Part shown: piece after piece, positions 44,739 to 55,801 of the stretch
Numbering within the stretch: the stretch's first letter is position 1
Layout: every line of letters starts with the position of its first letter
NCBI GenBank assembly: GCA_002337385.1
Contig: DDFY01000003.1
Location: 108,141-172,140 of the forward strand
Direction: 5' to 3'
Source of the DNA: Erythrobacter sp. UBA1916
GTDB lineage: Bacteria; Pseudomonadota; Alphaproteobacteria; Sphingomonadales; Sphingomonadaceae
Length of the DNA: 64,000 bases
Notes under the pieces: model-generated
The model's database searches: none
Told to the model about the DNA's origin: nothing
Seen by the model: the letters and a program-made list of their open reading frames with translations, nothing else
Made by a program: the position numbers and the translations under genes

Positions 44739-47321
44739 ATGACGAACCGCAAACGAGCCCTCGTAGTAGGCGACACAGACATGACCAATTCCTCGGCAGA
44801 AATGGCTGAAACCAGCAGCGCGTATGCGAGCGACGAGGCCTCTCAGGAGTATCAGACCGCCGACGAGGAAGTCTGGGAAGACGAGGAAATCGCCAGCTCT
44901 TCGGCGCGTGACCGGATGCTCACCGCCCTGTTCGTGGCGCTCATGGCAGGCTGGGTCGGGATATTCGTCTGGGCGCGGCTCGATAGCCTGACCGGCGGGG
45001 CCACACCTTCCATGTGGGTCTCGAACCTCTTCGAACTGGTGGTCCCACTGCTGCTGCTGGGGCTGATGTTGCAGGCGCTGCTGCGCACCGGCCGTGCGGA
45101 ACAGCGCCGCTTCGCCGATACGGCACAGACGCTGGCGGCGGAAAGCTCGGCGCTGGAGGCGCGGCTGACCGTCATCAATCGCGAACTGAGCCTGGCGCGC
45201 GACTTCATCGCTTCGCAGTCGCGCGATCTGGAATCGCTCGGGCGTGTCGCCGCCGAGCGGCTTTCAACCAGTGCAGAGACCTTGCAGGGGCTGATTTCCA
45301 CCAATGGCGACAAGGTCGACCGGATCGGTCAGGTCGGGGAATCAGCCGTCGCCAACATGGAGCAGCTGCGCGATCAGTTGCCGGTCCTCGCCAATTCGGC
45401 GCGCGACATGACCAACCAGATCGGCAGTGTCGGCAACGTCGCCAACCACCAGATGGAATGCCTCGTCACCTCGATGAAGCAGCTGGAGGATCACAGCGCG
45501 GCCGGTGAGGCCCACGTGAAGAAGATCACCACGCTGGTCACCGAGACCCTCGCCAATTTCGAAGAGCAGTCCAATCAGCTCGGCAGCGGCGCGCTCACGA
45601 CCTTCGCCGAAATCAATCGTCAGAGCGAAGACTTCCAGCGCGAGATTCATGAGCGCGACAAGCAGGCCCTTGCCGAAACCGAAGCACGCGCGGAAAAGTT
45701 CGTAGAGTTCCTCGATGCGCGCCACGACCAGCTGATCAAGATTGAAGAAACCAACGTCGCGCAGATCCGCGAGCGGGTGAACTTGCTTGCGAACGAATGC
45801 GACCGTGTCCTCGCCCGCATGCGCGAAAGCCGCGATGATGCCAGCAAGGAACTGGGCGACATGATCGATTCGCTCGAAGTCCGGCTGACCGAGGCGATCG
45901 AACGCGTCTCCTCGACCGACGAGCAGGCGATGACCAATGCGCGTGGCCGCCTTTCCGCGCTGGCCGAGGAAGCCGCCCGGCTCGATGCGTCACTTGCCCA
46001 AGGGGTTACGGACTTCGAGACCGATCTTGCCCGACGGCGGGAAGAAGCCGGCCGCCGCGAACGTGAAGCGCTGGCCGCGCTTGAGCACCGCATGGCGCAT
46101 TTCGACGAACAGATCGGCACCCGCGAGGAAGCCCACCTCGCTCATGTCGAGCAACTGGCACAGCGGGGCGAAAGCCTCGCGGAACGGGTTGCAGACATCG
46201 ATGCCGGCATCGCGGACCTCGCCAACCGCTTCAACGAAACCAATGTGGACATCGCCAGCTCGATCGAGCAGCTTGAAGGGCGCCTGTCCGCAAGCCGCCG
46301 AACGCTCGACGACAACAGCAGGGCCGTGGCCGGACTGACCAGCGACAGCGTGCGCATGCTCGAAATCCTGCAGTCGAGCAGGAACCACGCCGAGGGCGAA
46401 CTGAGCAACGCCATCGCCGAAGCCCACGAACGCCTGAGCGGCTTCCACGATCACGCTCAAAGGCTGGGCGATCTCCTGAAAGATGCCGAAGCACGCGGGG
46501 CCGTGGTTGCTGGCCATGTAGAGGCGGCAAAGCAGGATGGCACCGGCGCCGTTGACCTGCTGCAACGCCTTGAGACACAGCTGGCCGAAGTGGCGGAGCG
46601 CTCAAAGGCGCTCGCCGAGCAGACCACCGGCGAACTGCAAGCAGCGATTGCGTCGCTCACGGCGGGCTCGCAAGCCGCGGTGGAGAACCTGCGCACCGAT
46701 CAGGGCGAAGCCATTCGCGAAGTGGCCGATGCCATCGCGCGCGACAGCAATGCCGCCATTGCCGAGGCGCTTGGCCGCGAAGCCAAGGCGACCATTTCCG
46801 AACTGGAAGAAGCAGCCCAACATGCCGCCGAAGTCAGCCGCGAGAGCGCGCGCCAGATGCGCGACCAACTGGCTGCCGTCAACGAACTGACGGGCAACCT
46901 CGAACAGCGCGTCGCCACCGCGCGCGAAAAAGCCGAAGAGCAAATCGATCACGACTTCACCCGGCGCATGGCGGCGATCACCGAGGCGCTCAACTCCTCG
47001 GCTATCGACATTTCGCGCGCCTTCGAAGACGAAGTGGCCGACACGCAATGGGCGCAATACCTGCGCGGCGATCGCGGCATCTTCACGCGCCGCGCGGTAC
47101 GCCTGCTCGACAAGCAGGAGGCCCGCTCGGTGCACGAGATCTACTCCGACGACAGCGACTTCCGCGAAACGGTCAACCGCTACATCCATGACTTCGAGGC
47201 GATGCTGCGCAACATCCTGTCCACCCGCGACGGCAATGCCGTGGCAGTGACGCTGCTGTCGTCGGATGTGGGCAAGCTCTATGTGATGCTGGCACAGGCG
47301 ATTGACCGCCTGCGCGACTAA
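44739..47321 (+). CDS. Large two-helix membrane-anchored coiled-coil protein
   Basis: 860 residues from the ATG at 44739 (an alternative ATG at 44781 is in frame; neither has strong ribosome binding). An acidic N-terminus (about 1-58) precedes two membrane helices (about 61-82 and 95-115). From about 125 to 790 nearly everything is coiled coil, rich in Glu/Ala/Arg. The last 95 residues form a globular part with QWAQYLRGDRGIFTRRAVRL and VTLLSSDVGKLYVMLAQAID. No Walker motif, so not an SMC ATPase. It may be a scaffold or shape-related protein of the envelope; the function is unknown. Similar proteins seem common in sphingomonads. Confidence 0.7.
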   Translation: MTNRKRALVVGDTDMTNSSAEMAETSSAYASDEASQEYQTADEEVWEDEEIASSSARDRMLTALFVALMAGWVGIFVWARLDSLTGGATPSMWVSNLFELVVPLLLLGLMLQALLRTGRAEQRRFADTAQTLAAESSALEARLTVINRELSLARDFIASQSRDLESLGRVAAERLSTSAETLQGLISTNGDKVDRIGQVGESAVANMEQLRDQLPVLANSARDMTNQIGSVGNVANHQMECLVTSMKQLEDHSAAGEAHVKKITTLVTETLANFEEQSNQLGSGALTTFAEINRQSEDFQREIHERDKQALAETEARAEKFVEFLDARHDQLIKIEETNVAQIRERVNLLANECDRVLARMRESRDDASKELGDMIDSLEVRLTEAIERVSSTDEQAMTNARGRLSALAEEAARLDASLAQGVTDFETDLARRREEAGRREREALAALEHRMAHFDEQIGTREEAHLAHVEQLAQRGESLAERVADIDAGIADLANRFNETNVDIASSIEQLEGRLSASRRTLDDNSRAVAGLTSDSVRMLEILQSSRNHAEGELSNAIAEAHERLSGFHDHAQRLGDLLKDAEARGAVVAGHVEAAKQDGTGAVDLLQRLETQLAEVAERSKALAEQTTGELQAAIASLTAGSQAAVENLRTDQGEAIREVADAIARDSNAAIAEALGREAKATISELEEAAQHAAEVSRESARQMRDQLAAVNELTGNLEQRVATAREKAEEQIDHDFTRRMAAITEALNSSAIDISRAFEDEVADTQWAQYLRGDRGIFTRRAVRLLDKQEARSVHEIYSDDSDFRETVNRYIHDFEAMLRNILSTRDGNAVAVTLLSSDVGKLYVMLAQAIDRLRD

Positions 47322-47354
47322 CCTCGCGCAGGCCCCAGCACAGGCGAGCTTTCC

Positions 47355-47627
47355 TTATTCGGGCGGCTGACCGAACAGGTTGATGTCGTCGATCGTCACC
47401 CATTCTTCGGTGTAGTTGGCGACGAACAGCGCACACAGCACCGCGGCCAGGATCGTCGCGCGCACCACCACCTTCAACCCGTTGAAGTGTGCAGGTGCGC
47501 TGTCGGCCTGGCCGGGCACCTTCTCAATGCCCGCCTCATCGGCAGTCTGCACACCGAACGGCAGCATCAGGAACGCGCTCAGCACCCAGAACAGGCCGTA
47601 GATCGCGATTATCGAGGTAAGTTGCAT
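47355..47627 (-). CDS. DUF1467 family membrane protein
   Basis: 90 residues with two membrane helices (about 5-25 and 55-75). IYGLFWVLSAFLMLPFGVQT and the loop GIEKVPGQADSAPAHF define DUF1467. It follows RNase J by 1 bp and ends the long nuo-birA-coaX-rnj run. Function unknown; the conserved loop has no catalytic look. Confidence 0.9.
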   Translation of the reverse strand: MQLTSIIAIYGLFWVLSAFLMLPFGVQTADEAGIEKVPGQADSAPAHFNGLKVVVRATILAAVLCALFVANYTEEWVTIDDINLFGQPPE

Positions 47628-47628
47628 C

Positions 47629-49287
47629 TCAAGCTTCCGGGGTTCTGGACAGGATCACGCGCGTCTGCGGCTTCTTGCCCGACCAGCGCTGTGCACAGCG
47701 GCGCGCGGCAAGGCGTGCGGCTTCGGCAATAGCGTCCTCGCTCTTGCGTTCAGGGCCGCGCAGCTTGCCAATGGCGGTGAGAATATCGGCCCGTGCCTCG
47801 GCAACGAAAGCGGGATAATCCTCGTCGAGCGGAAGGCCAACGCCCTCAACGCGAACCCCGTCACCGTCGCCCAGCACCACGATCAGGATGCCGTCGCGCG
47901 CCAGGCGGCGGCGCATGGTGACAGCCTCGCCATCGGAGGGCACGATGATGTCCCCGTCGAGCACTAGCCGTCCGGTATGAATCTCGCCGATCTTGCCGGG
48001 TGCGCCCGGCGCGAGGCGCACGATGTCGCCGTTCTTCTGGAACACATTGTGCTCGATCCCGCAGCGCGCGCCGAGCCGGGCCTGTTCCTGCATGTGCCGG
48101 ATCTCGCCATGCACAGGCACCAGAATTTCCGGACGCAGCCAGCCATAGAGCGCTTCAAGATCGGGCCGACCGGGATGGCCCGAAACGTGGATCTCGCTCT
48201 GCCGGTCGGTCACCATCGTGATCCCGCGCTCGGCCAGCATGTTCTGCACGCGGCCGATGGCCAGCTCGTTGCCGGGGATCTGGCGGCTCGAAAACAGCAC
48301 CACGTCACCCGCGACGAGTTTCAACGGATGGTTGTCCTCGGCAACACGTGCGAGAGCGGCGCGCGGTTCGCCCTGTCCGCCGGTCGCGAGGATCAGCACC
48401 TCGCCGCGCGGCAAGCCCATGGCCTCGTCAAAGTCGACCAGTTCGGGCAGATCGGCGAGATAGCCGTTCGCCTGCGCCACCTCGATGATCCGATCAAGCG
48501 AGCGCCCAGCCACGCACAGGCGCCGCCCGGTCTGCTCGGCAATCGCGCCGAGCGTCTGCAGCCGCGCGACGTTGGAGGCGAAGGTCGTGACCAGCACGCG
48601 TTTGCCGCGATGAAGCGAAATTTCTTCAAGCAGCCCGCGATAGACTTCGCCCTCCGAGCCCGCCGTGGCCTCGTTGAACACATTGGTCGAATCGCAAACC
48701 AGCGCCAGCACGCCCTCGTTGCCGATCTCGGTCAGTTCCTCCTCGGTGGCCGGGGTGCCGATCTGCGGCTCGTCATCGAGCTTCCAGTCACCGGTGTGGA
48801 ACACGTGGCCGAACGGGGTCTCGATCAGCAGCGCATTGCCCTCGGCAATTGAGTGCGCGAGCGGGATATAGGTGATGGTAAAGGGATCGAGATTGATCGA
48901 ACCGTGATCTTCGGAGATCACGTTCAGCTCCACCGCATCGACCAGCCCGGCTTCCTGCAACTTGCGCAGAATCAGCTCGGCGGTGAAGGGAGTGGCATAA
49001 AGCGGCACGCCAAAATCGGCAGCGAAATAGGGAATCGCGCCGATATGGTCTTCATGCGCGTGGGTGAGGACGATGCCGATCAGGTCGTCGAGCCGCTCCT
49101 CGATGAAATCGGGATCGGGGAACATCAGCTCGGTGCCCGGATATTCCGCCGCGCCAAAACTCATGCCGAGATCGACCATCAGCCACTTGCCACGGCACCC
49201 GTAGAGGTTGAGGTTCATCCCGATCTCGCCCGATCCTCCGAGCGCGAGGAAAAGCAGTTCGTCTTCGGGGGTACAGTCTTTTTTCAT
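47629..49287 (-). CDS. rnj: Ribonuclease J
   Basis: 552 residues from the ATG at 49287, which overlaps the coaX stop (ATGA). The start has [20 protein letters not shown]; the metallo-beta-lactamase motif HAHEDH is in [20 protein letters not shown]; then [17 protein letters not shown] and the beta-CASP region ([15 protein letters not shown] [39 protein letters not shown]). RNase J has 5'-exo- and endonuclease activity on RNA and is found in alphaproteobacteria beside RNase E. Confidence 0.95.
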   Translation of the reverse strand: MKKDCTPEDELLFLALGGSGEIGMNLNLYGCRGKWLMVDLGMSFGAAEYPGTELMFPDPDFIEERLDDLIGIVLTHAHEDHIGAIPYFAADFGVPLYATPFTAELILRKLQEAGLVDAVELNVISEDHGSINLDPFTITYIPLAHSIAEGNALLIETPFGHVFHTGDWKLDDEPQIGTPATEEELTEIGNEGVLALVCDSTNVFNEATAGSEGEVYRGLLEEISLHRGKRVLVTTFASNVARLQTLGAIAEQTGRRLCVAGRSLDRIIEVAQANGYLADLPELVDFDEAMGLPRGEVLILATGGQGEPRAALARVAEDNHPLKLVAGDVVLFSSRQIPGNELAIGRVQNMLAERGITMVTDRQSEIHVSGHPGRPDLEALYGWLRPEILVPVHGEIRHMQEQARLGARCGIEHNVFQKNGDIVRLAPGAPGKIGEIHTGRLVLDGDIIVPSDGEAVTMRRRLARDGILIVVLGDGDGVRVEGVGLPLDEDYPAFVAEARADILTAIGKLRGPERKSEDAIAEAARLAARRCAQRWSGKKPQTRVILSRTPEA

Positions 49288-50081
49288 GAGGCCTTTGCCT
49301 GACGTGAAAGGATGGCGAGGCCATGCAGGGTGAGTTCCGGTTCGATCCGGTCGAATACGCGGGTTTGCTCGTCGAACAACACGGCCAGCCCGCCGGTCGC
49401 TACGACCTTTACCGGACGGCCGATCTCTTCCTTCATGCGCGCGATCAGGCCCTCCATCATGGCCACATAGCCCCAATAGACCCCGATCAGCATCTGATCC
49501 TCGGTGTTGCGGCCGATCACACTGTCGCTCGCCGGAGCCGCGATAGCGATGCGCGGAAGCTTGGCCGTCTTGCCCACCAGCGCGTCTAGCGAAAGGTTGA
49601 TGCCCGGGGCGATAATGCCGCCCTTGTAGGCGCCGTTGAAATCAACCGCCTCGAACTTGGTGGCCGTGCCGAAGTCGACCACGATCAGGTCGCCGCCGAT
49701 CAGCTTGTGCGCGGCGATACAGTTAAGCGCGCGGTCCGCGCCGAGCGAGCTGGGTTGCTCGACATCGATCTCGAATTGCCAGGCCGCGCTGCCCTGCCCG
49801 GCGAACACCGGCTCGACCCCGAAATACTTCTGCGCCAGCACCGTGAGGTTATGGTCCGCACGCGGCACCACCGAGCCGATGATGACCTCGCTCACCGCGG
49901 TACGGTCGATCCCCTCTATGCTCATGAGCTGCACCAGCCAGACGGCATATTCGTCGGCGGTGCGACGCGCGTCGGTGGCTATGCGCCAGCGGGTGCGGAT
50001 CGTGTATCCGCACTCCCCATCGCCGTCCTCGACCAGCGCGAACACGACATTGGTATTGCCAACATCAATCGCGAGCAGCAT
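49284..50081 (-). CDS. coaX: Type III pantothenate kinase
   Basis: 265 residues. [20 protein letters not shown] is the CoaX phosphate-binding start; [20 protein letters not shown] and [14 protein letters not shown], then [15 protein letters not shown] follow in order. It phosphorylates pantothenate, first step of CoA synthesis, uses ammonium or potassium and is not feedback-inhibited by CoA. It abuts birA and rnj by overlaps. Confidence 0.97.
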   Translation of the reverse strand: MLLAIDVGNTNVVFALVEDGDGECGYTIRTRWRIATDARRTADEYAVWLVQLMSIEGIDRTAVSEVIIGSVVPRADHNLTVLAQKYFGVEPVFAGQGSAAWQFEIDVEQPSSLGADRALNCIAAHKLIGGDLIVVDFGTATKFEAVDFNGAYKGGIIAPGINLSLDALVGKTAKLPRIAIAAPASDSVIGRNTEDQMLIGVYWGYVAMMEGLIARMKEEIGRPVKVVATGGLAVLFDEQTRVFDRIEPELTLHGLAILSRQAKAS

Positions 50082-50800
50082 CAGCCCTTCTCCTCGGTCA
50101 CATCGCCTGCGTGAATGACACGGGTGGCGCCATCGTCCAAGCGAAGGATCAGTCCCCCGTCTTCGGCAAGGCCAGCGAACGCGCCCGATACGGTCTGCCC
50201 CTGCTCATCGTGGACGACGAGAGGAGTGCCAAGCGGGTGTGCGGCGGCCAACCAGCGGCGGCGCAGATCGTCTCCGCCCTGCGTGCGCCAATGGCCAAGC
50301 TCCGCGGCAAAGGCGGCGGCCAGTTCGCGGGCAAAAGCATCGCGCTGCGGTGCGGGCCCCAGCTCAGCAAGCGCGCGCGTTGTCCGCCCAGTAATCTGCG
50401 GTGCGGCCAGCAGGTTCACGCCGATGCCGACAACGGCATAGCTCTTCACCCGCTCAAGCAGGATACCGCTGAACTTGGCTCCATCGAGCAGCACATCATT
50501 GGGCCATTTCAGCCGGACACGCGTGGGATCGGGCAAGCGTTGAAGCACGGTTTCGAGCAGCGCGAGCGCGGCCACCATGCTCAGTTGCATCGCTGGCGGA
50601 TCGTCAGGCTGCAGCCGGACAATGGTCGAGCCCATGAAATTGCCCGGCGTATCAAGCCATTGGCGACCCTGCCGCCCGCGCCCTGCAGTCTGACGGTCAG
50701 CCACCAGCCAATAGCCCTCGGCCAGGTTCTCACCGGCCATGGCGCGCGCGGCGAGATCGGCATTGGTGCTGCCGGTTTCGCCGATGGTCTCTATCTGCAC
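50081..50800 (-). CDS. birA: Biotin-protein ligase without DNA-binding domain
   Basis: 239 residues from a GTG at 50800, 7 bp after nuoN; upstream codons in this frame lie inside nuo[21 protein letters not shown], the biotinyl-AMP loop [40 protein letters not shown] and [12 protein letters not shown] are intact. There is no N-terminal helix-turn-helix, so it is a pure ligase, not a biotin-operon repressor. The nuoN-birA-coaX-rnj series is the common alphaproteobacterial order. Confidence 0.95.
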   Translation of the reverse strand: MQIETIGETGSTNADLAARAMAGENLAEGYWLVADRQTAGRGRQGRQWLDTPGNFMGSTIVRLQPDDPPAMQLSMVAALALLETVLQRLPDPTRVRLKWPNDVLLDGAKFSGILLERVKSYAVVGIGVNLLAAPQITGRTTRALAELGPAPQRDAFARELAAAFAAELGHWRTQGGDDLRRRWLAAAHPLGTPLVVHDEQGQTVSGAFAGLAEDGGLILRLDDGATRVIHAGDVTEEKG

Positions 50801-50807
50801 ATGCGCC

Positions 50808-52274
50808 CTATCCCGCCAGCGGGAGCGATCCTGCCGCCGTGTTGGCAATCGACACCAACCAGTTCGTGAGCAGATAGCCGATCGGCGAGATCAGCACCGC
50901 ACAGACAGCCAGCAGCACCCAGTTCGCACCGTCGGCCTTGCCGGTCACCCGGTCAGCCGGTTCGTCAAAGAACATCACCTTCACGAACTTGAGGTAATAG
51001 AACGCGCCGATCACACTCGCTGCCATGCCGAGCACGGCGAGTGCGAGCAGGTTTGCCTCGACCGCCGACCAGAACACCACCAGCTTGCCCCAGAAGCCCA
51101 TCAGCGGCGGGATACCGGCTAGGCTGAACATGATCAGCAGCAGGCACCAGGCCAGCGCCGGACGGGTCGTGGACAGGCCCGAAATATCGGCGAAGGTTTC
51201 CAGCTGGTTGCCCTCGCTATCGCGCAGCATCAGCAGCGCGGAGAAGCTGCCGACGGTCATCACCACGTAAATCGCGAGGTAAACGAGCATGGCGGCAAGG
51301 CCTGCCTGGGTGGCGGCGGCAAGGCCGATCAGCAGGAAGCCGACGTTGTTGATCGACGAATAGGCGAGCAGACGCTTGAGGTTCTTCTGTCCGATCGCGC
51401 CCAGCGCACCGACCACGATCGAGGCGATCGCGGCGAAGATCACCACCTGACGCCAGGCGTCTGCCTGCGCGCCGAAGGCCTCGACCGCCACGCGGCCAAG
51501 CAGCACCACCGCCGCCACCTTGGGCGCGCTGGCGAAGAACATCGTCACCGGCGTGGGCGAGCCTTCGTAGACGTCGGGGGTCCACATGTGGAACGGCACT
51601 GCGCTGATCTTGAAGGCGAGACCCGCCAGCACGAAAATCAGCCCGAACAGCATGCCGGTGCTCATCGGGCCCGCAGCAGCTGCCGCCTGAATACCAGCAA
51701 AGCTGGTGCCGCCGGTAAAGCCATAGGTCAGGCTCATGCCGAACAGCAGGATGCCCGATGCCAGCGCGCCCAGCACGAAGTACTTGAGGCCAGCCTCGGC
51801 CGACTTTTCGTTCGAGCGCAGGAAGCTTGCCAGCACGTAGGAAGCCAGCGAGTTCAGCTCGAGGCCGATGTACAGCGTCAGCAGATCGGTCGCCGAGACC
51901 ATGATGCTCATGCCGAGGGCAGCGAACAGGATCAGCACCGGATATTCGGCGCGCATCTCACCAAGCCGCTCGAAATAGCGCGGGGCCACGATCAGGGCCG
52001 CGCCGCTGGCGGCATAGATCATCAGCTTGGCCATGCCGCCATAGGCGTCGGCGCTGAACTGGCCGAAGAAGGCGACGGTGGCAGGGCCCGAGGCCCCGGC
52101 GCAGACGCCCGGTGCCGTCAGCGCGAAGGCCGCGCCAAGCGCCACGCAGCAGGCGATCGAGATGGCACTGGAAAGCCGGTCACCACCCCAGGCGGCGAAC
52201 AGCAGCATAACCAGGCCCGACAGCGACAGGATCAGTTCGGGCAGGACGAGGCCGAGCGAGTACGAGAGTTCCAT
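50808..52274 (-). CDS. nuoN: NADH-quinone oxidoreductase subunit N
   Basis: 488 residues, about 14 membrane helices of the Mrp antiporter type. The conserved Lys and Glu of the proton path are in GLELNSLASYVLASF-type and KYFVLGALASGILLFGMSL regions, and HMWTPDVYEGSPTPVTMFFA is the helix-8 signature. Last complex I gene of the operon; the ATG overlaps the nuoM stop (TGATG). Confidence 0.97.
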   Translation of the reverse strand: MELSYSLGLVLPELILSLSGLVMLLFAAWGGDRLSSAISIACCVALGAAFALTAPGVCAGASGPATVAFFGQFSADAYGGMAKLMIYAASGAALIVAPRYFERLGEMRAEYPVLILFAALGMSIMVSATDLLTLYIGLELNSLASYVLASFLRSNEKSAEAGLKYFVLGALASGILLFGMSLTYGFTGGTSFAGIQAAAAAGPMSTGMLFGLIFVLAGLAFKISAVPFHMWTPDVYEGSPTPVTMFFASAPKVAAVVLLGRVAVEAFGAQADAWRQVVIFAAIASIVVGALGAIGQKNLKRLLAYSSINNVGFLLIGLAAATQAGLAAMLVYLAIYVVMTVGSFSALLMLRDSEGNQLETFADISGLSTTRPALAWCLLLIMFSLAGIPPLMGFWGKLVVFWSAVEANLLALAVLGMAASVIGAFYYLKFVKVMFFDEPADRVTGKADGANWVLLAVCAVLISPIGYLLTNWLVSIANTAAGSLPLAG

Positions 52275-53806
52275 CAGTGGGCCTCCCCTTCAGCATGGGC
52301 TTCTTCGGCGGGCGTACCCTTCCCCATTTCGAAGTGCGCATCGCCCTGCGGCGCTGCGCTTGCCAGGCGGGCATCAAGCACGGCGATATCCTGCCGCATC
52401 GGGGCCAGGAAGCTCTCCGGATAGACGCCCATCCACAAGGTCGCGAGCACGATTGGCACCAGCAGCAAATATTCGCGGATCGAAATGTCGGGCATGGCAG
52501 CGGCGTCTTCGTTGACCTGCGGCCCAAAGGCGACGCGGCGATAGAGGTAAAGCATATAGGCAGCGCCCAGAATGATGCCGGTGGTGCACACGAAGGCGGC
52601 CCAGCTCGAAGCCTGGTAAACGCCCGCGAGGCTCAGGAACTCGGCGACGAAGCCGCTGGTACCCGGCAGGCCGATGCTGGCCATAGTGAAGAACAGGAAG
52701 ATCGTCGCATAGGCCGGCATATTGATCGCAATGCCGCCATAGCGCGAAATTTCGCGGGTATGCAGCCGATCGTAGATCACGCCCACGCACAGGAACAGCG
52801 CGGCGGACACGAGGCCGTGGCTCAGCATCATGACCATGGCGCCCTCAAGCCCCTGGACGTTGAAGGCGAACAGGCCCGCCGTCACGATGCCCATATGCGC
52901 GACCGAGGAATAGGCGATCAGCTTCTTCATGTCGTGCTGGACCAGCGCGATCAGGCTGGTGACGACCACCGCGATCATCGACAGCGCGAAGATCAGCCAC
53001 ATGAACTGCGCCGAAGCATCGGGGAACATCGGCAGGCTGAAACGGATCATGCCGTAGCCGCCGAGCTTCAGGAGCACGCCCGCCAGGATCACCGAACCGG
53101 CCGTGGGGGCCTGCACGTGCGCATCCGGCAGCCAGGTGTGGACCGGCCACATCGGCATCTTCACCGCGAAGCTGGCGAAGAAGGCGAGCCAGAGCCAGGT
53201 CTGCGCCTCAGGCGGGAAGTCGTAAACCATCAGCGCGGGAACGCTGGTGGTGCCAGACTCGATCACCATCCACAGGATGGCGATCAGCATCACCACCGAG
53301 CCGAGCAGCGTATAAAGGAAGAACTTGTATGAAGCGTAGATGCGGTTGTCACCGCCCCAGATGCCGATGATCAGATACATCGGGATCAGGCCAGCTTCGA
53401 AGAAGATGTAGAACAGCAGGATGTCCTGCGCCGCGAAGACGCCGATCATCAGCACTTCCATCAGCAGGAAGGCGGCCATGTATTCGCCCACGCGCTTGGT
53501 GATCGAGGTCCAGCTGGCCCCGATGCAGACCGGCATCAGGAACACGCTGAGCATGATCAGCATCAACGCAATGCCGTCGATGCCGAGCGCATAGTCAAAC
53601 CCTGCGAACAGCGCGGCGCGTTCGGTGAACTGCCACTGGGCGCCGCCCACGTCGAAGTTCATCCACAGCACGATTCCCAGTACGAGGTCGACCAGCGTCG
53701 CGATCAGCGCGATCATGCGCGCCGTCTTGGCCTCGGAGAACAGGCAGGCGATGGCACCGACGAGCGGCACCAGCAGCATGGCGGAAAGGATCGGAAAGCC
53801 CCCCAT
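52274..53806 (-). CDS. nuoM: NADH-quinone oxidoreductase subunit M
   Basis: 510 residues from the ATG at 53806, which overlaps the nuoL stop; a longer frame to 53923 runs into nuoL. Antiporter-like membrane subunit with MPVCIGASWTSITKRV, IFFEAGLIPMYLIIGIWGGD (key Glu), KFFLYTLLGSVVMLIAILWM (key Lys) and HTWLPDAHVQAPTAGSVILA. It translocates protons in the membrane arm. A short His/Glu-rich tail (about 495-510) ends it. Confidence 0.97.
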   Translation of the reverse strand: MGGFPILSAMLLVPLVGAIACLFSEAKTARMIALIATLVDLVLGIVLWMNFDVGGAQWQFTERAALFAGFDYALGIDGIALMLIMLSVFLMPVCIGASWTSITKRVGEYMAAFLLMEVLMIGVFAAQDILLFYIFFEAGLIPMYLIIGIWGGDNRIYASYKFFLYTLLGSVVMLIAILWMVIESGTTSVPALMVYDFPPEAQTWLWLAFFASFAVKMPMWPVHTWLPDAHVQAPTAGSVILAGVLLKLGGYGMIRFSLPMFPDASAQFMWLIFALSMIAVVVTSLIALVQHDMKKLIAYSSVAHMGIVTAGLFAFNVQGLEGAMVMMLSHGLVSAALFLCVGVIYDRLHTREISRYGGIAINMPAYATIFLFFTMASIGLPGTSGFVAEFLSLAGVYQASSWAAFVCTTGIILGAAYMLYLYRRVAFGPQVNEDAAAMPDISIREYLLLVPIVLATLWMGVYPESFLAPMRQDIAVLDARLASAAPQGDAHFEMGKGTPAEEAHAEGEAH

Positions 53807-55797
53807 CAGAACAACACCCAGGTGATGGCGGCAACAAGGCCGAGCAGCATGACCAGCGCGTAGCTGGTGAGATAGCCCGATTGCACCCGGGCAGCGAGAC
53901 CCGAGCCGCGCATGACAAGCCATGCCGCGCCATCGGGGCCGAAGCGATTGATCGTACCCTCATCGCCAGCCTTCCAGAACAGGCGGCCGAGCCAGAAGGC
54001 GGGCTTCACGAACACATAGTCGTAAAGCTCGTCGAACATCCACTTGCGGTAAATGAAGCGGTAGATCGGGCCGAGCTGCTGTGCGGCAGCCGCTGGCATC
54101 GAAGGCTTACGAATATAGCCATACCAGGCCACGACGAAGCCGATCACCATGGCGATGCTCGCCGACATCTTCACCCACATGGGCACCTCATGCATGGAAT
54201 GAATCAGGTGCTCATTGAAGGCGATGGCGCCGTTCCAGAAGCTCTCGTCCTCGATGAACGAATGCGTGAACACTGCGCCCGCAAGCACCGCACCGACCGA
54301 CAGCACGCACAGCGGAATGAGCATCGGGATCGGGCTCTCATGCGGGTGATAGCCACCGGTGGTGTCTTCGCCCGCCTGTTCCGGCGTCTTGTGGACGGTG
54401 TGCTGGATGTGCTCGCTCTCGATCCAGCGCGGCTTGCCCCAGAAGGTGAGGAACAGCAGACGCCACGAGTAGAAGCTCGTCAGCAGCGCGGCCACGGTGC
54501 CGAGCCAGAAGGCAGCATTGCCCGCCGAAGTGCCCGAAGCGAAGGCCGCTTCGAGGATCGCGTCCTTCGAGTAGAAGCCCGCAAAGCCGGCCACCCCAAC
54601 GATACCAACGCCGGTAATCGCGAGCGTGCCCGCAAGCATGGCGTAGAAGGTGATCGGGATCTGCTTACGAAGGCCGCCGTAATAGCGCATGTCCTGCTCG
54701 TGGTGCATGGCGTTGATGACCGAGCCAGCCCCGAGGAACAGCAGCGCCTTGAAGAAGGCGTGCGTGAACAGGTGGAACATCGCCGCGCCATAGGCGCCGA
54801 CACCGGCAGCAAAGAACATGTAGCCGAGCTGCGAGCAGGTCGAGTAGGCGATCACGCGCTTGATGTCCCACTGCGTGGTGCCGATGGTAGCGGCGAAGAA
54901 GCAGGTTGCGCCGCCCACGATGGTCACCACGGTGAGCGCGGCGGGAGCCGCCTCGAACATCGGCGACAAGCGGCAGACCATGAACACGCCCGCCGTCACC
55001 ATGGTGGCGGCGTGGATCAGCGCGGAGACCGGGGTCGGGCCTTCCATCGCGTCGGGCAGCCAGGTGTGCAGGCCAAGCTGCGCCGACTTACCCATCGCAC
55101 CGACGAACAGCAGCAGGCACAGGATCGTCATCGTATCCCAGCGCATGCCGAGGAAGGTGATCGTGCTGCCCGCCATGCCCGGCGCAGCATCGAGGATCTC
55201 GGGGATCGAGGTGGTCTGGAACACCAGGAAAGTGCCGAAGATGCCGAGCATGAAGCCAAGGTCACCCACGCGGTTGACTACGAAGGCCTTGATCGCAGCA
55301 GCTCCGGCGCTGGGCTTCTTGAACCAGAAGCCGATCAGCAGGTACGACGCGAGACCCACGCCTTCCCAACCGAAGAACATCTGCACCAGGTTGTTCGCGG
55401 TCACCAGCATCAGCATCGCGAAGGTGAACAGCGAGAGATAGGCGAAGAAGCGCGGCTGGTCCGGATCGTCGGACATGTAGCCCCAGCTATAAAGGTGCAC
55501 GAGCGCAGACACGCTCGTGACGACCACCAGCATGATCGCGGTCAGCGTATCGACACGCAGCACCCAGTCGAAGGTCATCGTGCCCGACTGCACCCACTTG
55601 AGCACGGGCACCACGGTCGCCGGGACGTCACCGCCGAGGAATTGGAGGAAGATCGGCCAGCTGAACCCGCAGGCGATGAACAGTGCGCCGGTGGTGATCA
55701 CCTTGGCCGGCACATTGCCCAGCTTGCGGTTGCCCAGCCCGGCGACGATCGCCGCCAGCAAGGGCGCAAACACAATTATCAGGATGGAGGTCTGCAA
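53806..55797 (-). CDS. nuoL: NADH-quinone oxidoreductase subunit L
   Basis: 663 residues. An N-terminal antiporter part with [20 protein letters not shown] (key Glu), [20 protein letters not shown] and [20 protein letters not shown], then the long lateral helix region toward the C-terminus (about 520-600). It is the distal proton-pumping subunit. 4 bp after nuoK. A 646-codon antisense frame opposite is a GC shadow. Confidence 0.97.
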   Translation of the reverse strand: MQTSILIIVFAPLLAAIVAGLGNRKLGNVPAKVITTGALFIACGFSWPIFLQFLGGDVPATVVPVLKWVQSGTMTFDWVLRVDTLTAIMLVVVTSVSALVHLYSWGYMSDDPDQPRFFAYLSLFTFAMLMLVTANNLVQMFFGWEGVGLASYLLIGFWFKKPSAGAAAIKAFVVNRVGDLGFMLGIFGTFLVFQTTSIPEILDAAPGMAGSTITFLGMRWDTMTILCLLLFVGAMGKSAQLGLHTWLPDAMEGPTPVSALIHAATMVTAGVFMVCRLSPMFEAAPAALTVVTIVGGATCFFAATIGTTQWDIKRVIAYSTCSQLGYMFFAAGVGAYGAAMFHLFTHAFFKALLFLGAGSVINAMHHEQDMRYYGGLRKQIPITFYAMLAGTLAITGVGIVGVAGFAGFYSKDAILEAAFASGTSAGNAAFWLGTVAALLTSFYSWRLLFLTFWGKPRWIESEHIQHTVHKTPEQAGEDTTGGYHPHESPIPMLIPLCVLSVGAVLAGAVFTHSFIEDESFWNGAIAFNEHLIHSMHEVPMWVKMSASIAMVIGFVVAWYGYIRKPSMPAAAAQQLGPIYRFIYRKWMFDELYDYVFVKPAFWLGRLFWKAGDEGTINRFGPDGAAWLVMRGSGLAARVQSGYLTSYALVMLLGLVAAITWVLF

Positions 55798-55801
55798 AGG
55801 T

